DNA of 62,483 nucleotides from Candidatus Woesearchaeota archaeon (lineage in GTDB: Archaea > Nanobdellota > Nanobdellia > Woesearchaeales > JAHWHD01): positions 1-62,483 of the forward strand of contig JAHWHD010000066.1 in NCBI GenBank assembly GCA_019323525.1, given 5' to 3'. The notes beneath the pieces are model-generated. The model did no database searches, was not told where the DNA came from, and saw nothing but the letters and a program-made list of their open reading frames with translations. The position numbers were made by a program, and so were the translations under genes. This document shows, one piece after another, positions 52,330 through 61,663 of the stretch. Numbering within the stretch: the stretch's first letter is position 1; the number at the start of each line of letters is the position of its first letter.

Positions 52330-54011
52330 AAAAATCAACAATAATACTCATTATAATTATAGTGGCCAGTATCCTTGTCAAGATTTCTGGGATAAACCAA
52401 CCGCTATATGACGACGAAACAAACTCTGTTGAATCAGTCTTTAATCCAGGAGATTTGTATACTGTAAACCCAATAAGTAAACATCCGCATCCACCATTTG
52501 CACCATGGATGTATCTTTTCACAGGCGCGTTACTTGGAGCAGAGGTTTGGGTGTTTAGGTTAGTTCCCCTCATATTCTCCATAGCAAGTATGATCTTGAT
52601 ATTTGTTATTGTTAAAAGATACTACTCTGAAAGATCTGCTTTATGGTCCACAGCACTCTATGGTCTATGCTTCTATCCTGTGCTTGCATCGCTACAGACC
52701 GACGACGCGTCTATCACAATAACATTCTTCCTTCTCACAACGCTGTTTTATCTAAGATTTAGAGAAAATGAAAAGAAAAGATACTTAATTCCAACTGGAA
52801 TCTTTTTTGGGATATCTTTACTCTCTAAATACACCAGCGTATTTTTATTTATTATAATAATAATCCATTCATTTATCTCAAAGACAGAAGGAATCAAGTT
52901 CAAATCAATATTAAGATTATTCAATCCAAGAAACATTCTCCGAACCTTCATAGAGGTTATAATTATCGGAATAATCGCAGCGGCAATATTTTCAATGTAC
53001 CCAATATTTGCACCAGAGATATTTAGAGCTACTATCGGACATTCATCGCAGTACTTCGGCCTGAACATATCCCTTATGGCTCTAGCCATGCTTTTATTCT
53101 GGGCAACCTCTTTACTGTTGATTCCGGCCCTAATACAAATTTTAAAGTTCAGAAAAAAAGATTCCTTCTGGACAACCTGGGCTGTCGTTATATTTATTAT
53201 AGGCATATTCCTGCTAAGCGGCCGCGGCCAAGGGTCGTTCCTTGTCGGAGGAATTGCAGAGTATAGTAGGTATATGATGATCATCATCCCTTCATTATCT
53301 GTTCTATCTGGCCTTTATATCTCAAGCATCAGGTTCAATAAAAGGATACTTTTGTTCATTGGTATAGTTACAGGAACATTGCTTGCAGTATTCTATTACC
53401 TCAACTACAACTTCATCGCAATTGTTCCCAGAGAGTTCAGCATTTATCTTAAACTTATTAAAGAATTCATGTGGAATTTCACGTTCAGCTATACTACAAG
53501 TTCAGGTAATCTCCTGGGAGTCAACTTTTTGGTTCTTGTAATTGCATACGCAGTATCAATAGTGTTCCTGATTACATATTTCTATGGAGTTAAAAGAAAC
53601 CCAGGAGCCATGATACTTAGCCTAATGATCCTGCTGAGTGCGGGGTTTGCAGTAAACATCTTCCTTGTCAGCGAGTATGTGGGTCCTGTAACAAGTTTAG
53701 ATGTTAATAAAGCGACTTGGGAAATGATTGAATTTGTTAAAGATTACAGGCATGATCTCAACCTTTACTCTAATGACGAAGGACTGTTATTGTTAGCCAA
53801 CGACTTCAGAGTTGAAACTGATGATAACAACTATCATCTAGGAGTTTATTGTGACAACTGTCATTTAATTGATATCGAAAAGAACTCATTAGTTGCACTC
53901 ATGAACTTTCCTCCACAGGATAAAAAAACCTGGCAACTGGTAGATGGTTGCGTATTGATAAAAAACACATACTCAAAAGGAATCAAACTAGGATACCTAT
54001 ACCTTTGCTGA
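52326..54011 (+). CDS. GT39/ArnT-like membrane glycosyltransferase
   Basis: 561 residues from ATG 52326, which overlaps the methyltransferase stop (ATGA); a start 9 nt earlier is less likely. About 12 membrane helices; the first loop has LYDDETNSVESVFN (Asp-Glu), then HPHPPFAPWMY. A soluble C-terminal tail with several Cys follows. This is the third GT39-type enzyme of the window, so more than one sugar is probably added outside the cell. Confidence 0.8.
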   Translation: MKKSTIILIIIIVASILVKISGINQPLYDDETNSVESVFNPGDLYTVNPISKHPHPPFAPWMYLFTGALLGAEVWVFRLVPLIFSIASMILIFVIVKRYYSERSALWSTALYGLCFYPVLASLQTDDASITITFFLLTTLFYLRFRENEKKRYLIPTGIFFGISLLSKYTSVFLFIIIIIHSFISKTEGIKFKSILRLFNPRNILRTFIEVIIIGIIAAAIFSMYPIFAPEIFRATIGHSSQYFGLNISLMALAMLLFWATSLLLIPALIQILKFRKKDSFWTTWAVVIFIIGIFLLSGRGQGSFLVGGIAEYSRYMMIIIPSLSVLSGLYISSIRFNKRILLFIGIVTGTLLAVFYYLNYNFIAIVPREFSIYLKLIKEFMWNFTFSYTTSSGNLLGVNFLVLVIAYAVSIVFLITYFYGVKRNPGAMILSLMILLSAGFAVNIFLVSEYVGPVTSLDVNKATWEMIEFVKDYRHDLNLYSNDEGLLLLANDFRVETDDNNYHLGVYCDNCHLIDIEKNSLVALMNFPPQDKKTWQLVDGCVLIKNTYSKGIKLGYLYLC

Positions 54012-54095
54012 AAGAACTTAGTTCTATAAGGTATTTAAAAGCAACCAAAGTTCTTAATAAAAAGATATTTAAATAAACGTATTTCGTGATTAACT
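54012..54095 (+). promoter_or_regulatory. Promoter of the nonulosonate operon with a palindrome
   Basis: AGAACTTAGTTCT (54013-54025) is a perfect dyad around a central T; AAGTTCTT repeats half of it at 54048-54055. ATATTTAAATA (54065-54075) is the TATA box, about 26 nt before ATG 54096. The dyad may bind a regulator or act as a terminator of the previous gene. Confidence 0.5.
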
Positions 54096-55082
54096 ATGGA
54101 TTTAAAAGACAAAAAGGTTCTAGTTACAGGTGCAGGTGGCTTTATAGGCTCTCATCTTGCAGAGGCTCTTGTCAAAAAGGGGTGCAAAGTAAGAGCATTT
54201 GTACATTATAACCCTAATAACCACTGGGGGTGGCTCGAAGATTCTGAATATAAAGATCAAATAGAGGTAGTGCTTGGCGATGTTCGAGACAGCGACTCTG
54301 TCTTGAACGCAATGAAAGATATTGACGTAGTGTTCCATCTTGCAGCTTTGATAGGGATACCATATTCATACGAATCTCCTCTAGCGTATATCAGGACAAA
54401 CATAGAAGGAACATACAACATTCTCCAGGCTGCAAGGATGCTTAACACCTCTAAAATCCTGATTACATCAACAAGCGAAACATACGGCACAGCGCAGTAT
54501 GTTCCAATAGATGAAACGCATCCTGCAGTTGGCCAGAGCCCATACTCAGCAACTAAGATTGGAGCAGACCAGATAGCTATCAGCTACCACAAAGCCTTCA
54601 ATCTTCCTGTAACAATAGTAAGGCCGTTCAATACGTACGGACCTAGACAAAGTGCCCGCGCAATAATTCCTACTATAATTACCCAAATTCTTGACGGAAA
54701 ACGAGAGATTAAGTTAGGAAACCTAACCCCTACAAGAGACCTTAACTATGTCCTTGATACAGTCGCAGGATTCATTTCAATAGCTGAAAGCGACAATACA
54801 GTCGGCCAAGTAATCAACATTGGCGCAAATCAAGAGATAAGCATGGGAGAACTTGCTCAAACAATAATAAACCTGATAGGAAAGGATGTAAAGATTGTTC
54901 AAGACCAGCAAAGATTAAGACCTGAAAAAAGCGAAGTAGAGAGATTAAGGTGTGATAACTCAAAAATAAAAGAACTTACTGACTGGAGCCCTAAGCACGA
55001 CTTAAAACAAGGACTTTCTGAAACTATTGAATGGATCAAGAAAAACATGCACAATTACAAATCAGAACTTTATAACGTCTAA
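54096..55082 (+). CDS. NAD-dependent sugar-nucleotide 4,6-dehydratase, LegB-like
   Basis: A 328-residue extended SDR with GAGGFIGSHLAEAL (12-25), HLAALIGIPYSY, STSETYGTAQYVPIDE and Tyr150-x3-Lys154 (SPYSATKIGADQ). It resembles the LegB-type enzyme that begins legionaminic acid synthesis (GDP-GlcNAc 4,6-dehydratase in Campylobacter). The next genes (LegC-like aminotransferase, acetyltransferase) supply the following steps. It is distinct from the inverting PseB type. Confidence 0.83.
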   Translation: MDLKDKKVLVTGAGGFIGSHLAEALVKKGCKVRAFVHYNPNNHWGWLEDSEYKDQIEVVLGDVRDSDSVLNAMKDIDVVFHLAALIGIPYSYESPLAYIRTNIEGTYNILQAARMLNTSKILITSTSETYGTAQYVPIDETHPAVGQSPYSATKIGADQIAISYHKAFNLPVTIVRPFNTYGPRQSARAIIPTIITQILDGKREIKLGNLTPTRDLNYVLDTVAGFISIAESDNTVGQVINIGANQEISMGELAQTIINLIGKDVKIVQDQQRLRPEKSEVERLRCDNSKIKELTDWSPKHDLKQGLSETIEWIKKNMHNYKSELYNV

Positions 55083-55083
55083 A

Positions 55084-56208
55084 ATGATACCTCTATGCGT
55101 GCCAAACATTAAAGGAAATGAACAACATTATGTCAAAGAATGCATTGAGACAGAATGGGTTGTAGACGGTAAATACATTACTTTATTCGAGGGCAAAGTA
55201 AAGGGTTACGTGGGTTCAAAATTTGCAGTCGCATGCGCAAATGGAACTTCAGCGCTGCACATATCTTTAATTATCTCAGGAGTAAAAAACGATGATGAAG
55301 TGATTGTCCCGACAATAACATTTATTGCTCCGGTTAATGTAGTAAAGTACATAGGAGCTCATCCTATTTTTATGGACTGTGACGATTACTATAATATGGA
55401 CGTCAACAAACTAAAGCAATTTATTGAAGAAGAATGCGAATTCTCTAATGACAAACTAATCAATAAAACAACAAAAAAGCAGATTAAAGCAATAATCCCT
55501 GTTCACGTATTTGGAAACCCTGTTGATATGGATCCGCTTATGGATTTAGCACAGAAATATAATCTAACAGTCATAGAAGACGCAACTGAAAGCCTTGGCT
55601 CAAGGTACAAAGGAAAATTCACTGGTACAATAGGAAACATTGGATGCTTCAGCTTCAACGGAAATAAGATAATCACAACAGGCGGTGGAGGTATGATAGT
55701 TACAGATAACCAAGAAGTAGCAGAAAAAGCGCGTTATCTCATAAACCAGGCAAAAGACGATGGTGTCAGGTACGTCCATCACGAGATAGGCTTTAACTAC
55801 AGGCTTAGCAATGTCCACGCAGCTATTGGAGTTGGACAGATGGAGAGACTAAGTGAATATATTGAAATAAAAAGACAGAATTTCCAAAAGTACAGGGAGC
55901 TATTGAAAGATGCAGATATTAAACTGACAGAAGAACCTGAATACGCAGAATCCAATTACTGGTTCTATGCGATAAAACTTGGCAGCAGCTTTGATAAAGA
56001 ATCCTTGATAAAACTCTTTTCAGATAACAAAATTCAGGTACGGCCATTGTGGGCACCAATACATATACAAAAACCATACCAAGACTGCCAAGCATATAAG
56101 ATTGAAAAAGCACTTGAATTATGGAATAAGACAATAAACATTCCATGTTCTATAAATATAACAGATGAAGAAATAAAAGAAGTTTCTGAGGTGTTCAAGA
56201 ATGGATAA
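55084..56208 (+). CDS. DegT/DnrJ/EryC1 aminotransferase, LegC-like
   Basis: 374 residues from ATG 55084 (MIPLCVPNIKGNEQHYVKEC), which follows the upstream stop by 1 nt; the longer frame from 55027 overlaps the preceding gene and is not needed. PLP lysine Lys195 lies in SFNGNKIITTGGGGM. The start VPNxxGNE is typical of LegC-family aminotransferases placing an amino group at C-4 of a keto sugar. It overlaps the next gene by 8 nt. Confidence 0.87.
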   Translation: MIPLCVPNIKGNEQHYVKECIETEWVVDGKYITLFEGKVKGYVGSKFAVACANGTSALHISLIISGVKNDDEVIVPTITFIAPVNVVKYIGAHPIFMDCDDYYNMDVNKLKQFIEEECEFSNDKLINKTTKKQIKAIIPVHVFGNPVDMDPLMDLAQKYNLTVIEDATESLGSRYKGKFTGTIGNIGCFSFNGNKIITTGGGGMIVTDNQEVAEKARYLINQAKDDGVRYVHHEIGFNYRLSNVHAAIGVGQMERLSEYIEIKRQNFQKYRELLKDADIKLTEEPEYAESNYWFYAIKLGSSFDKESLIKLFSDNKIQVRPLWAPIHIQKPYQDCQAYKIEKALELWNKTINIPCSINITDEEIKEVSEVFKNG

Positions 56209-56827
56209 AATCATTATTGTTGGAGGAGGAGGTCATGCTAAAGTCGTCATCTCTATTCTTCAGAAGAATAACAACTACGAAATAGTTGGTTACACAGATA
56301 TGGAAGATAGAGGAAACATGCTCGGAGTCAGATACATAGGAGATGACAACATACTAGAAAAACTAAAACAAGAGGGTTGTTCAAGCGCAGCAGTAGGCAT
56401 AGGCAGTATTGGCGATATAAGCATAAGGGAAAAGGTCTGGAATAAGTTAAAAGACCTGGGCTTTAATCTTCCTGCAATTATTTCCAAAGATGCAGTTGTA
56501 AATAATGATGTTTCAATAGGCCAAGGAACTGTTGTTATGGACGGAGCAGTCATACAACCAGGGACTGTAATAGGCGAATGCTGCATAATAAACACAAGAT
56601 CATCAATAGACCACGACTGTGAGATAAAAGATTTCGTCCATGTAGCGCCAGGAGTCACACTTAGCGGAGGGGTAAAAATTGGAAAACACAGCCATCTTGG
56701 AATGGGTGCAAACGTCATACAATACTTAAATATAGGAGATAAGTGCATCATAGCAGCAGGAGCTACTGTTATCAAAGACTGCGAAGATAATAAAAGATAT
56801 AGAGGAGTTCCTGCTAAGGAATTCTAA
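56201..56827 (+). CDS. Sugar O/N-acyltransferase, NeuD/PglD-like
   Basis: A 208-residue left-handed beta-helix acetyltransferase: an N-terminal Rossmann-like part (IIVGGGGHAKVVISIL), then hexapeptide repeats from about 95 (VVNNDVSIGQGTVVMDGAVIQPGTVIGE...) with the His in SSIDHDCEI. It likely N-acetylates the 4-amino sugar made by the previous enzyme. It overlaps the convergent radical SAM gene by 4 nt. Confidence 0.88.
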   Translation: MDKIIIVGGGGHAKVVISILQKNNNYEIVGYTDMEDRGNMLGVRYIGDDNILEKLKQEGCSSAAVGIGSIGDISIREKVWNKLKDLGFNLPAIISKDAVVNNDVSIGQGTVVMDGAVIQPGTVIGECCIINTRSSIDHDCEIKDFVHVAPGVTLSGGVKIGKHSHLGMGANVIQYLNIGDKCIIAAGATVIKDCEDNKRYRGVPAKEF

Positions 56828-58173
56828 AAGAGATCCTTGTAAATCTCTTTTATCCTTTTATCTCTCATCTCAAATACAGCATTAAAAACTGTCTGGTATC
56901 TTTTATAGAAATCTACGTCTTTAATCCAAGGAATAAACATAGGATTTATCTCTCCATACTGATTAGTATCAGCCCAACCCTCCAAAGCATCTGGCTCTTT
57001 TAAACCATGGTCCTTTTTCATAGACTCATACATCTCTGATCCTGGATAAGGAACATATATCCCGATTACAAATCTGTGGTTTGGATGTATTTTGTGCAGC
57101 TTCTTTGCAAAATTAACATTTGCTACCAGATCATCTTCAGTTTCAAAAGGAAAACCGCACATAAAACCTGAAGCATACTCGATGTCGTACTTCTTGAGGA
57201 GTTTAACAGTTTCTTCAATCTGTTCGAGCGTCAGTTGCTTTTTAAGTATATCAAGTATCCTCTGCGAGCCAGACTCTATGCCAAAACTCACCTCTTTACA
57301 GATTCCAGACATCTTTGATAGAATATCATCGTTAAGAAGATTGGCCCTTGTCATGCACCATTTAAGCCTAATGCCGCGTTCTTTAAGACCTTGAATAATC
57401 TTCTCAGCCCTGTCCTTTACCATTAAAAAATTATCATCACCTATCTGGATCTCTTTAATCCCGAATTCCTTGATAAGATAATCAATTTCACTAAGAACGT
57501 GTTCTGCACTTCTTGCACGCCACCTTCTTTTATGATAAAGCTTATTGTAGCAAAAAGTACATTCATACGGACAACCTTTTGAAGTAAACAACCGAATTAA
57601 GTATCTCTGAAAATTCTCTCTAACTAGATGCCAAGCAGGTATTGGATAATCATCAAGATTTACGAACTCTTTTATCGGCTCTGTAATAACAGGCTCACCA
57701 TTCTCCTTAAACGCAATACCCTCAACATCCCTCAAACTATCGCCATTCTTAAGAGCCTCTATTAACTTTACAACTGTTACCTCAGCTTCATTAATGACCA
57801 CTATGTCAACATAAGGATTCTTCAATGTCTGTAATGGCAAAATAGAAGGATGTACACCTCCCCAAACAATAGGAATACCTGCATCAGTATCTCTCACAAT
57901 TTTACAGATATTTAGTGCAAACCTTATCTGCGGACCTGTCATAGAATTTATACCAACAAAAATAGGTTTTTTAGAAACCTCATCCCTGATAATTGACTCA
58001 AAGTCATGTTCAATCCTTGTATCGATGATTTTTACAGAATAACCCTGTTTCTCAAGTATAGCTCCCAGTGTTAAGAAAGCATAAGGGGGCTCTTTCATTG
58101 AAGATTCTATCTCTCGTCTACCTTTTTTGCTCCTGTCAACAGTATCAGGTGTGATAAAAAGTACATCAGCCAT
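56824..58173 (-). CDS. B12-binding radical SAM protein
   Basis: A 449-residue protein with an N-terminal cobalamin-binding Rossmann part (about 1-135; VWGGVHPSILP), a radical SAM core with CxxxCxxC in SKGCPYECTFCYN, GIESGSQRILD and a C-terminal extension. It stands opposite to, and inside, the nonulosonate operon. Such enzymes methylate or rearrange unactivated carbons. A sugar, lipid or cofactor may be the substrate; I cannot tell. TATA (58198-58206) lies about 28 nt upstream of its start. Confidence 0.85.
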   Translation of the reverse strand: MADVLFITPDTVDRSKKGRREIESSMKEPPYAFLTLGAILEKQGYSVKIIDTRIEHDFESIIRDEVSKKPIFVGINSMTGPQIRFALNICKIVRDTDAGIPIVWGGVHPSILPLQTLKNPYVDIVVINEAEVTVVKLIEALKNGDSLRDVEGIAFKENGEPVITEPIKEFVNLDDYPIPAWHLVRENFQRYLIRLFTSKGCPYECTFCYNKLYHKRRWRARSAEHVLSEIDYLIKEFGIKEIQIGDDNFLMVKDRAEKIIQGLKERGIRLKWCMTRANLLNDDILSKMSGICKEVSFGIESGSQRILDILKKQLTLEQIEETVKLLKKYDIEYASGFMCGFPFETEDDLVANVNFAKKLHKIHPNHRFVIGIYVPYPGSEMYESMKKDHGLKEPDALEGWADTNQYGEINPMFIPWIKDVDFYKRYQTVFNAVFEMRDKRIKEIYKDLF

Positions 58174-58289
58174 ATTTAAATAGTCGACAACCTAAGATAT
58201 TTAAAGGTTTCTAACCGCTATTGCAGAGGATTTTTAAATCATAAGATATATAAAGCGACATACTTGTCGAGGTATTGGAGGGATATACA
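58174..58289. promoter_or_regulatory. Divergent promoter, radical SAM gene and nonulosonate synthase operon
   Basis: CTTTAAATATC on the minus strand (58197-58207) serves the radical SAM gene. ATATATAAAG (58244-58253) serves the plus operon; its leader has GGAGGG at 58277-58282, 7 nt before ATG 58290. Confidence 0.6.
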
Positions 58290-59324
58290 ATGGTAAAAAA
58301 TGTCCGAGTAGGAAAGTTCATTCTTGGTAAAGGTCAAAGAACATTTATAATAGCAGAAATAGGAGGAAACTTTACAACACTTGAAAATGGCAAGAAACTA
58401 GTCAATCTCGCAGTAGAATCTGGGGCAGACGCTGTAAAGCTACAGACTTATACCGCCAAAAACACAGCAACAAAAGAGGCATTTATAAACCTAGAAAACA
58501 CTGGCGAGATAAACCAATACGAATACTTCCAAAACTTTGAGTTGTCACCCGAAATTCACAAAGAGATATTTGATTATTGTAAAGAAAAAGGCATCCTTTG
58601 TTTTTCTACACCAAGCCACCCTGAAGATGTTGAACTTCTTGAAAGCTTAGGAGTCGAGGTCTATAAAGTAGGATCAGATGATGCGATAAACCTTCCTCTG
58701 CTTACTTACATAGCTAAAAAGAACAAACCTATCCTTATGTCTACAGGAATGTGCACCCTTGAAGAAGTAAGAGAAGCCGTCAATACAATATTGAAATATA
58801 ACGACAAACTCGTATTGCTTCATGCAATATCTAATTACCCTAGCTACGCTGAAGACGCGAATCTAAAAGTGATTGAGACTTTCTATAACGAATTCGACCT
58901 GCCAATTGGATTTTCAGACCATAGTCTTGGCATTGAACTTCCGATTGCAGCGGTTGCACTAGGAGCTTGCGTTGTTGAAAAACATTTCACATACGACAAG
59001 AACGCAGAAGGTCCTGATCACATGCTATCTGCAACTCCTGAAGAGATGAAAGATATTATCAAGAGCATAAGATTAATCGAAGACGCATTAGGAGACGGGG
59101 AGAAAAAACCTACAGAGAAAGAACTTAAAAGCATGAAATATATGAGAAAAAGCATTGTAGCAACAAAAGACATCCCTACAGGAACCACAATAACAGAAGA
59201 GATGATTGACATAAAAAGACCTTGCCTTGGAATTCTGCCAAAAGAGTTCGAAAATGTAGTTGGCAAGATAGCAAAAACAGACATAAAAGAGGACGATATA
59301 ATCCAGTGGGACAGGCTATCATGA
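58290..59324 (+). CDS. Nonulosonic (sialic-type) acid synthase, NeuB family
   Basis: 344 residues from ATG 58290 (MVKNVRVGKFIL), chosen over a TTG 15 nt earlier because of GGAGG at the right distance. IAEIGGNF, GADAVKLQTYT, FSTPSHPEDV, VGSDDAINLPLL, GFSDHSLG and EKHFTYD are NeuB/LegI/PseI signatures; the C-terminal SAF (antifreeze-like) domain starts near 285. It condenses phosphoenolpyruvate with a 6-carbon 2,4-diacetamido sugar to make a nine-carbon acid. It overlaps the next gene by 4 nt (ATGA). Confidence 0.92.
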   Translation: MVKNVRVGKFILGKGQRTFIIAEIGGNFTTLENGKKLVNLAVESGADAVKLQTYTAKNTATKEAFINLENTGEINQYEYFQNFELSPEIHKEIFDYCKEKGILCFSTPSHPEDVELLESLGVEVYKVGSDDAINLPLLTYIAKKNKPILMSTGMCTLEEVREAVNTILKYNDKLVLLHAISNYPSYAEDANLKVIETFYNEFDLPIGFSDHSLGIELPIAAVALGACVVEKHFTYDKNAEGPDHMLSATPEEMKDIIKSIRLIEDALGDGEKKPTEKELKSMKYMRKSIVATKDIPTGTTITEEMIDIKRPCLGILPKEFENVVGKIAKTDIKEDDIIQWDRLS

Positions 59325-60337
59325 AAACACTTATTATCAGGGCTGACGGATCAAATCAGATAGGCATGGGCCACATAGCAAGGATGAGCATTCTATACAA
59401 GACGCTTTCTGGATCATACAATGTAATTTTCATCAGTGTAAAAGATGATAAGGTTAAAGAACTTCTCTTAAAATATAATATTAAGCCGATTTGGGTTGAC
59501 AACGACGTACAAGGGCAAATAAGGATTACTAAAGAGACCATAACAGAAAATGACGCAATTTTACTGTTCAATGACAGTCTAGAAATAAAAAGAGAATACC
59601 TTGAACACCTTAAAGATAAGATAAAAATCATCAACTACGACGACCCTGCTGCGGGTTTTGGACTAATAGACTGCGCAATCACACCAACCGCATTTCTATG
59701 GAGCGACCGACAATATGAGATAGAAACGTATCAAGGTTTTGGTTATTTTATTATGTCTGACAAAATTAAGAAGTATAGAAGAGCAAACATTAGCAAAGAT
59801 AAAAAAAAGATTGTTATCTCAATGGGAGGCGCAGACACATACGGACTAAGTATAAAGCTACTGAACATATTCAAAGACCTTCCGGAGTATGACACGACAG
59901 TTATCCTTGGCCCAGGTTTTGAACATTTCAAAGAGATTGAATCAATAACCATACCAGACCACATAACAATCGTCCATAACGTAGAGAATCTATACGACTA
60001 CCTAAATAAAGCAGACATCTGTTTTTGCGCAGGTGGAATTACATTATTCGAACTAATGTACATCGGCACACCCACAGTATCAATTGCAGCTGAGAAGCAT
60101 GAAACATATAATTGCGAATACTTTAGGTCAAAAGGAGCTGTTAAATATCTTGGATTTAGGAATGATATAGATTATTGTGGAATTCCCGAGATCCTAAAAA
60201 ACTGGAACTATGAAGAAAGAAAAAGCATGTCAGATACAGGCAAGTCAATAATCGACGGCAATGGCCTGGATAGAGTTAAAAAAATAATCGAAAAGGTAAT
60301 TCAAGATGAAAGTATTAGTAATATCTGCGCATCCTGA
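59321..60337 (+). CDS. PseG-like sugar-nucleotide hydrolase
   Basis: 338 residues from ATG 59321, which overlaps the synthase stop (ATGA). LIIRADGSNQIGMGHIARM is the N-terminal signature of PseG (UDP-2,4-diacetamido-trideoxy-hexose hydrolase, GT-B fold); ISMGGAD and CAGGITLFELMYIGTPTVSI are the Gly-rich and C-terminal nucleotide-binding segments. It removes the nucleotide before the synthase step. Its occurrence with LegB/LegC-like enzymes, not the PseB type, is unusual. It overlaps the following PIG-L gene by 32 nt. Confidence 0.87.
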   Translation: MKTLIIRADGSNQIGMGHIARMSILYKTLSGSYNVIFISVKDDKVKELLLKYNIKPIWVDNDVQGQIRITKETITENDAILLFNDSLEIKREYLEHLKDKIKIINYDDPAAGFGLIDCAITPTAFLWSDRQYEIETYQGFGYFIMSDKIKKYRRANISKDKKKIVISMGGADTYGLSIKLLNIFKDLPEYDTTVILGPGFEHFKEIESITIPDHITIVHNVENLYDYLNKADICFCAGGITLFELMYIGTPTVSIAAEKHETYNCEYFRSKGAVKYLGFRNDIDYCGIPEILKNWNYEERKSMSDTGKSIIDGNGLDRVKKIIEKVIQDESISNICAS

Positions 60338-60965
60338 TGACGAGACACTGGGGGCTGCAGGCACAATCCTTAAGCATATAGAGAATGGTGACCAAGTATA
60401 TTGGTGTACATTTACATATGCATTTCGCGATGCACCTCAAGAATACCTAGATCATAGACTTAAAATCATCAATCAAGTGTCAAAAACTTATGGATTCTCA
60501 GAGACATTTAACCTAAAATTCCCGACAGTAGAGCTTGATACAGTTTCTCTAAAACAGATGGTAGACAAATTATCTGCAGTGATAAACAGCATAAGGCCTG
60601 AGATTATCTATACGCCGACTGATGCTGATGTCAACACAGACCACGAGATCGTACATAAAGTTGTAATGGTATGCTGCAAACCGTTTGCTGCACCATTCGT
60701 TAAACAAATACTTGGTTATGAGGTAATTTCATCAACAAACACTTCCTTCCCAGAAAAACAAAAAAGATATATTCCGAATCTTTTCGTAGACATATCAGAT
60801 TATATAGACAAAAAGATAGAAATAATGAAACTATTTGATGAGGAATTCAAGCAATTTCCTCATCCGCGCTCTGTTGAAGGTATTAGAGCGCTTGCTGCTT
60901 ACAGGGGAACATCATCAAATCTTATAGCGGCCGAGGCATTTATGTTACTAAGAATGATAAAATGA
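60306..60965 (+). CDS. PIG-L family deacetylase
   Basis: A 219-residue zinc-dependent LmbE/PIG-L-like protein: AHPDDE (8-13) gives the metal ligands, with NTDHEIVH (about 110-117) as the third ligand region. It removes N-acetyl groups from amino sugars. Placed inside the nonulosonate operon, it probably removes an acetyl so that another acyl group can be added at C-5 or C-7 (inference). Confidence 0.88.
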   Translation: MKVLVISAHPDDETLGAAGTILKHIENGDQVYWCTFTYAFRDAPQEYLDHRLKIINQVSKTYGFSETFNLKFPTVELDTVSLKQMVDKLSAVINSIRPEIIYTPTDADVNTDHEIVHKVVMVCCKPFAAPFVKQILGYEVISSTNTSFPEKQKRYIPNLFVDISDYIDKKIEIMKLFDEEFKQFPHPRSVEGIRALAAYRGTSSNLIAAEAFMLLRMIK

Positions 60966-61663
60966 AAACCATATCAATACACCAACCAAGCTACTGGCCA
61001 TGGTTAGGCCTATGCCACAAAGTTGCAAATAGCGATGTTTTTGTAATCCTTGATACTGTGGACCTTAACAAAGAAGCTTATCAACATAGAAACCAATTTC
61101 TGTGCAATGGAAAAAAACAGATGCTAACAATACCTATCACCTACAGCCTTGGAACTCCAATAAAAGACATCAAGATTGCAGACCGTAAATGGGGAGAATC
61201 ACATTACAATAAGCTGCTTAACTGGTATAGAAACTCTAGATTCTTTGGATATTACCACGAAAGAATAAAAGAACTCTACAGCAGACCGTTCACTAACATG
61301 ATAGAGCCAGTTATAGAGACCATGAAGTTCATTTTCAATGAATTAGGGATCAATACTGAAATAATACATGCATCTTGCATAAATCCTGAAGGAAAAAAAG
61401 CAGAACTTGTCTTGGACATTTGCAAAAAGCTTAAAGCAGACTTATATTTATCAGGCAGAGGTGCACTTAATTATATGGGCGATGATGCAAAATCAGAGTT
61501 TGAAAAAGCCAATATTAAAATAGAACTTCAGAACTTCACACATCCAACATACGAACAGTTCAACAGCCAAGAATTTATTCCAGGATTAGCGGCTTTAGAC
61601 TTGTTGTTCAACCATGGCCCTAACGAAGCAAAGAATATATTCAGACAAACTTTAGAAAAATGA
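60962..61663 (+). CDS. WbqC-like family protein
   Basis: A 233-residue protein starting MKTISIHQPSYWPWLGLCHK, the HQPxYxPWLG signature of the WbqC family, with RNQFLCNGKKQMLTIPI and a late LYLSGRGALNYM. WbqC proteins occur in O-antigen and sugar-modification clusters; their reaction is not firmly established to my knowledge. It overlaps both neighbours by 4 nt. Next to a PIG-L deacetylase, it may take part in N-acylating the freed amine (inference). Confidence 0.88.
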   Translation: MKTISIHQPSYWPWLGLCHKVANSDVFVILDTVDLNKEAYQHRNQFLCNGKKQMLTIPITYSLGTPIKDIKIADRKWGESHYNKLLNWYRNSRFFGYYHERIKELYSRPFTNMIEPVIETMKFIFNELGINTEIIHASCINPEGKKAELVLDICKKLKADLYLSGRGALNYMGDDAKSEFEKANIKIELQNFTHPTYEQFNSQEFIPGLAALDLLFNHGPNEAKNIFRQTLEK

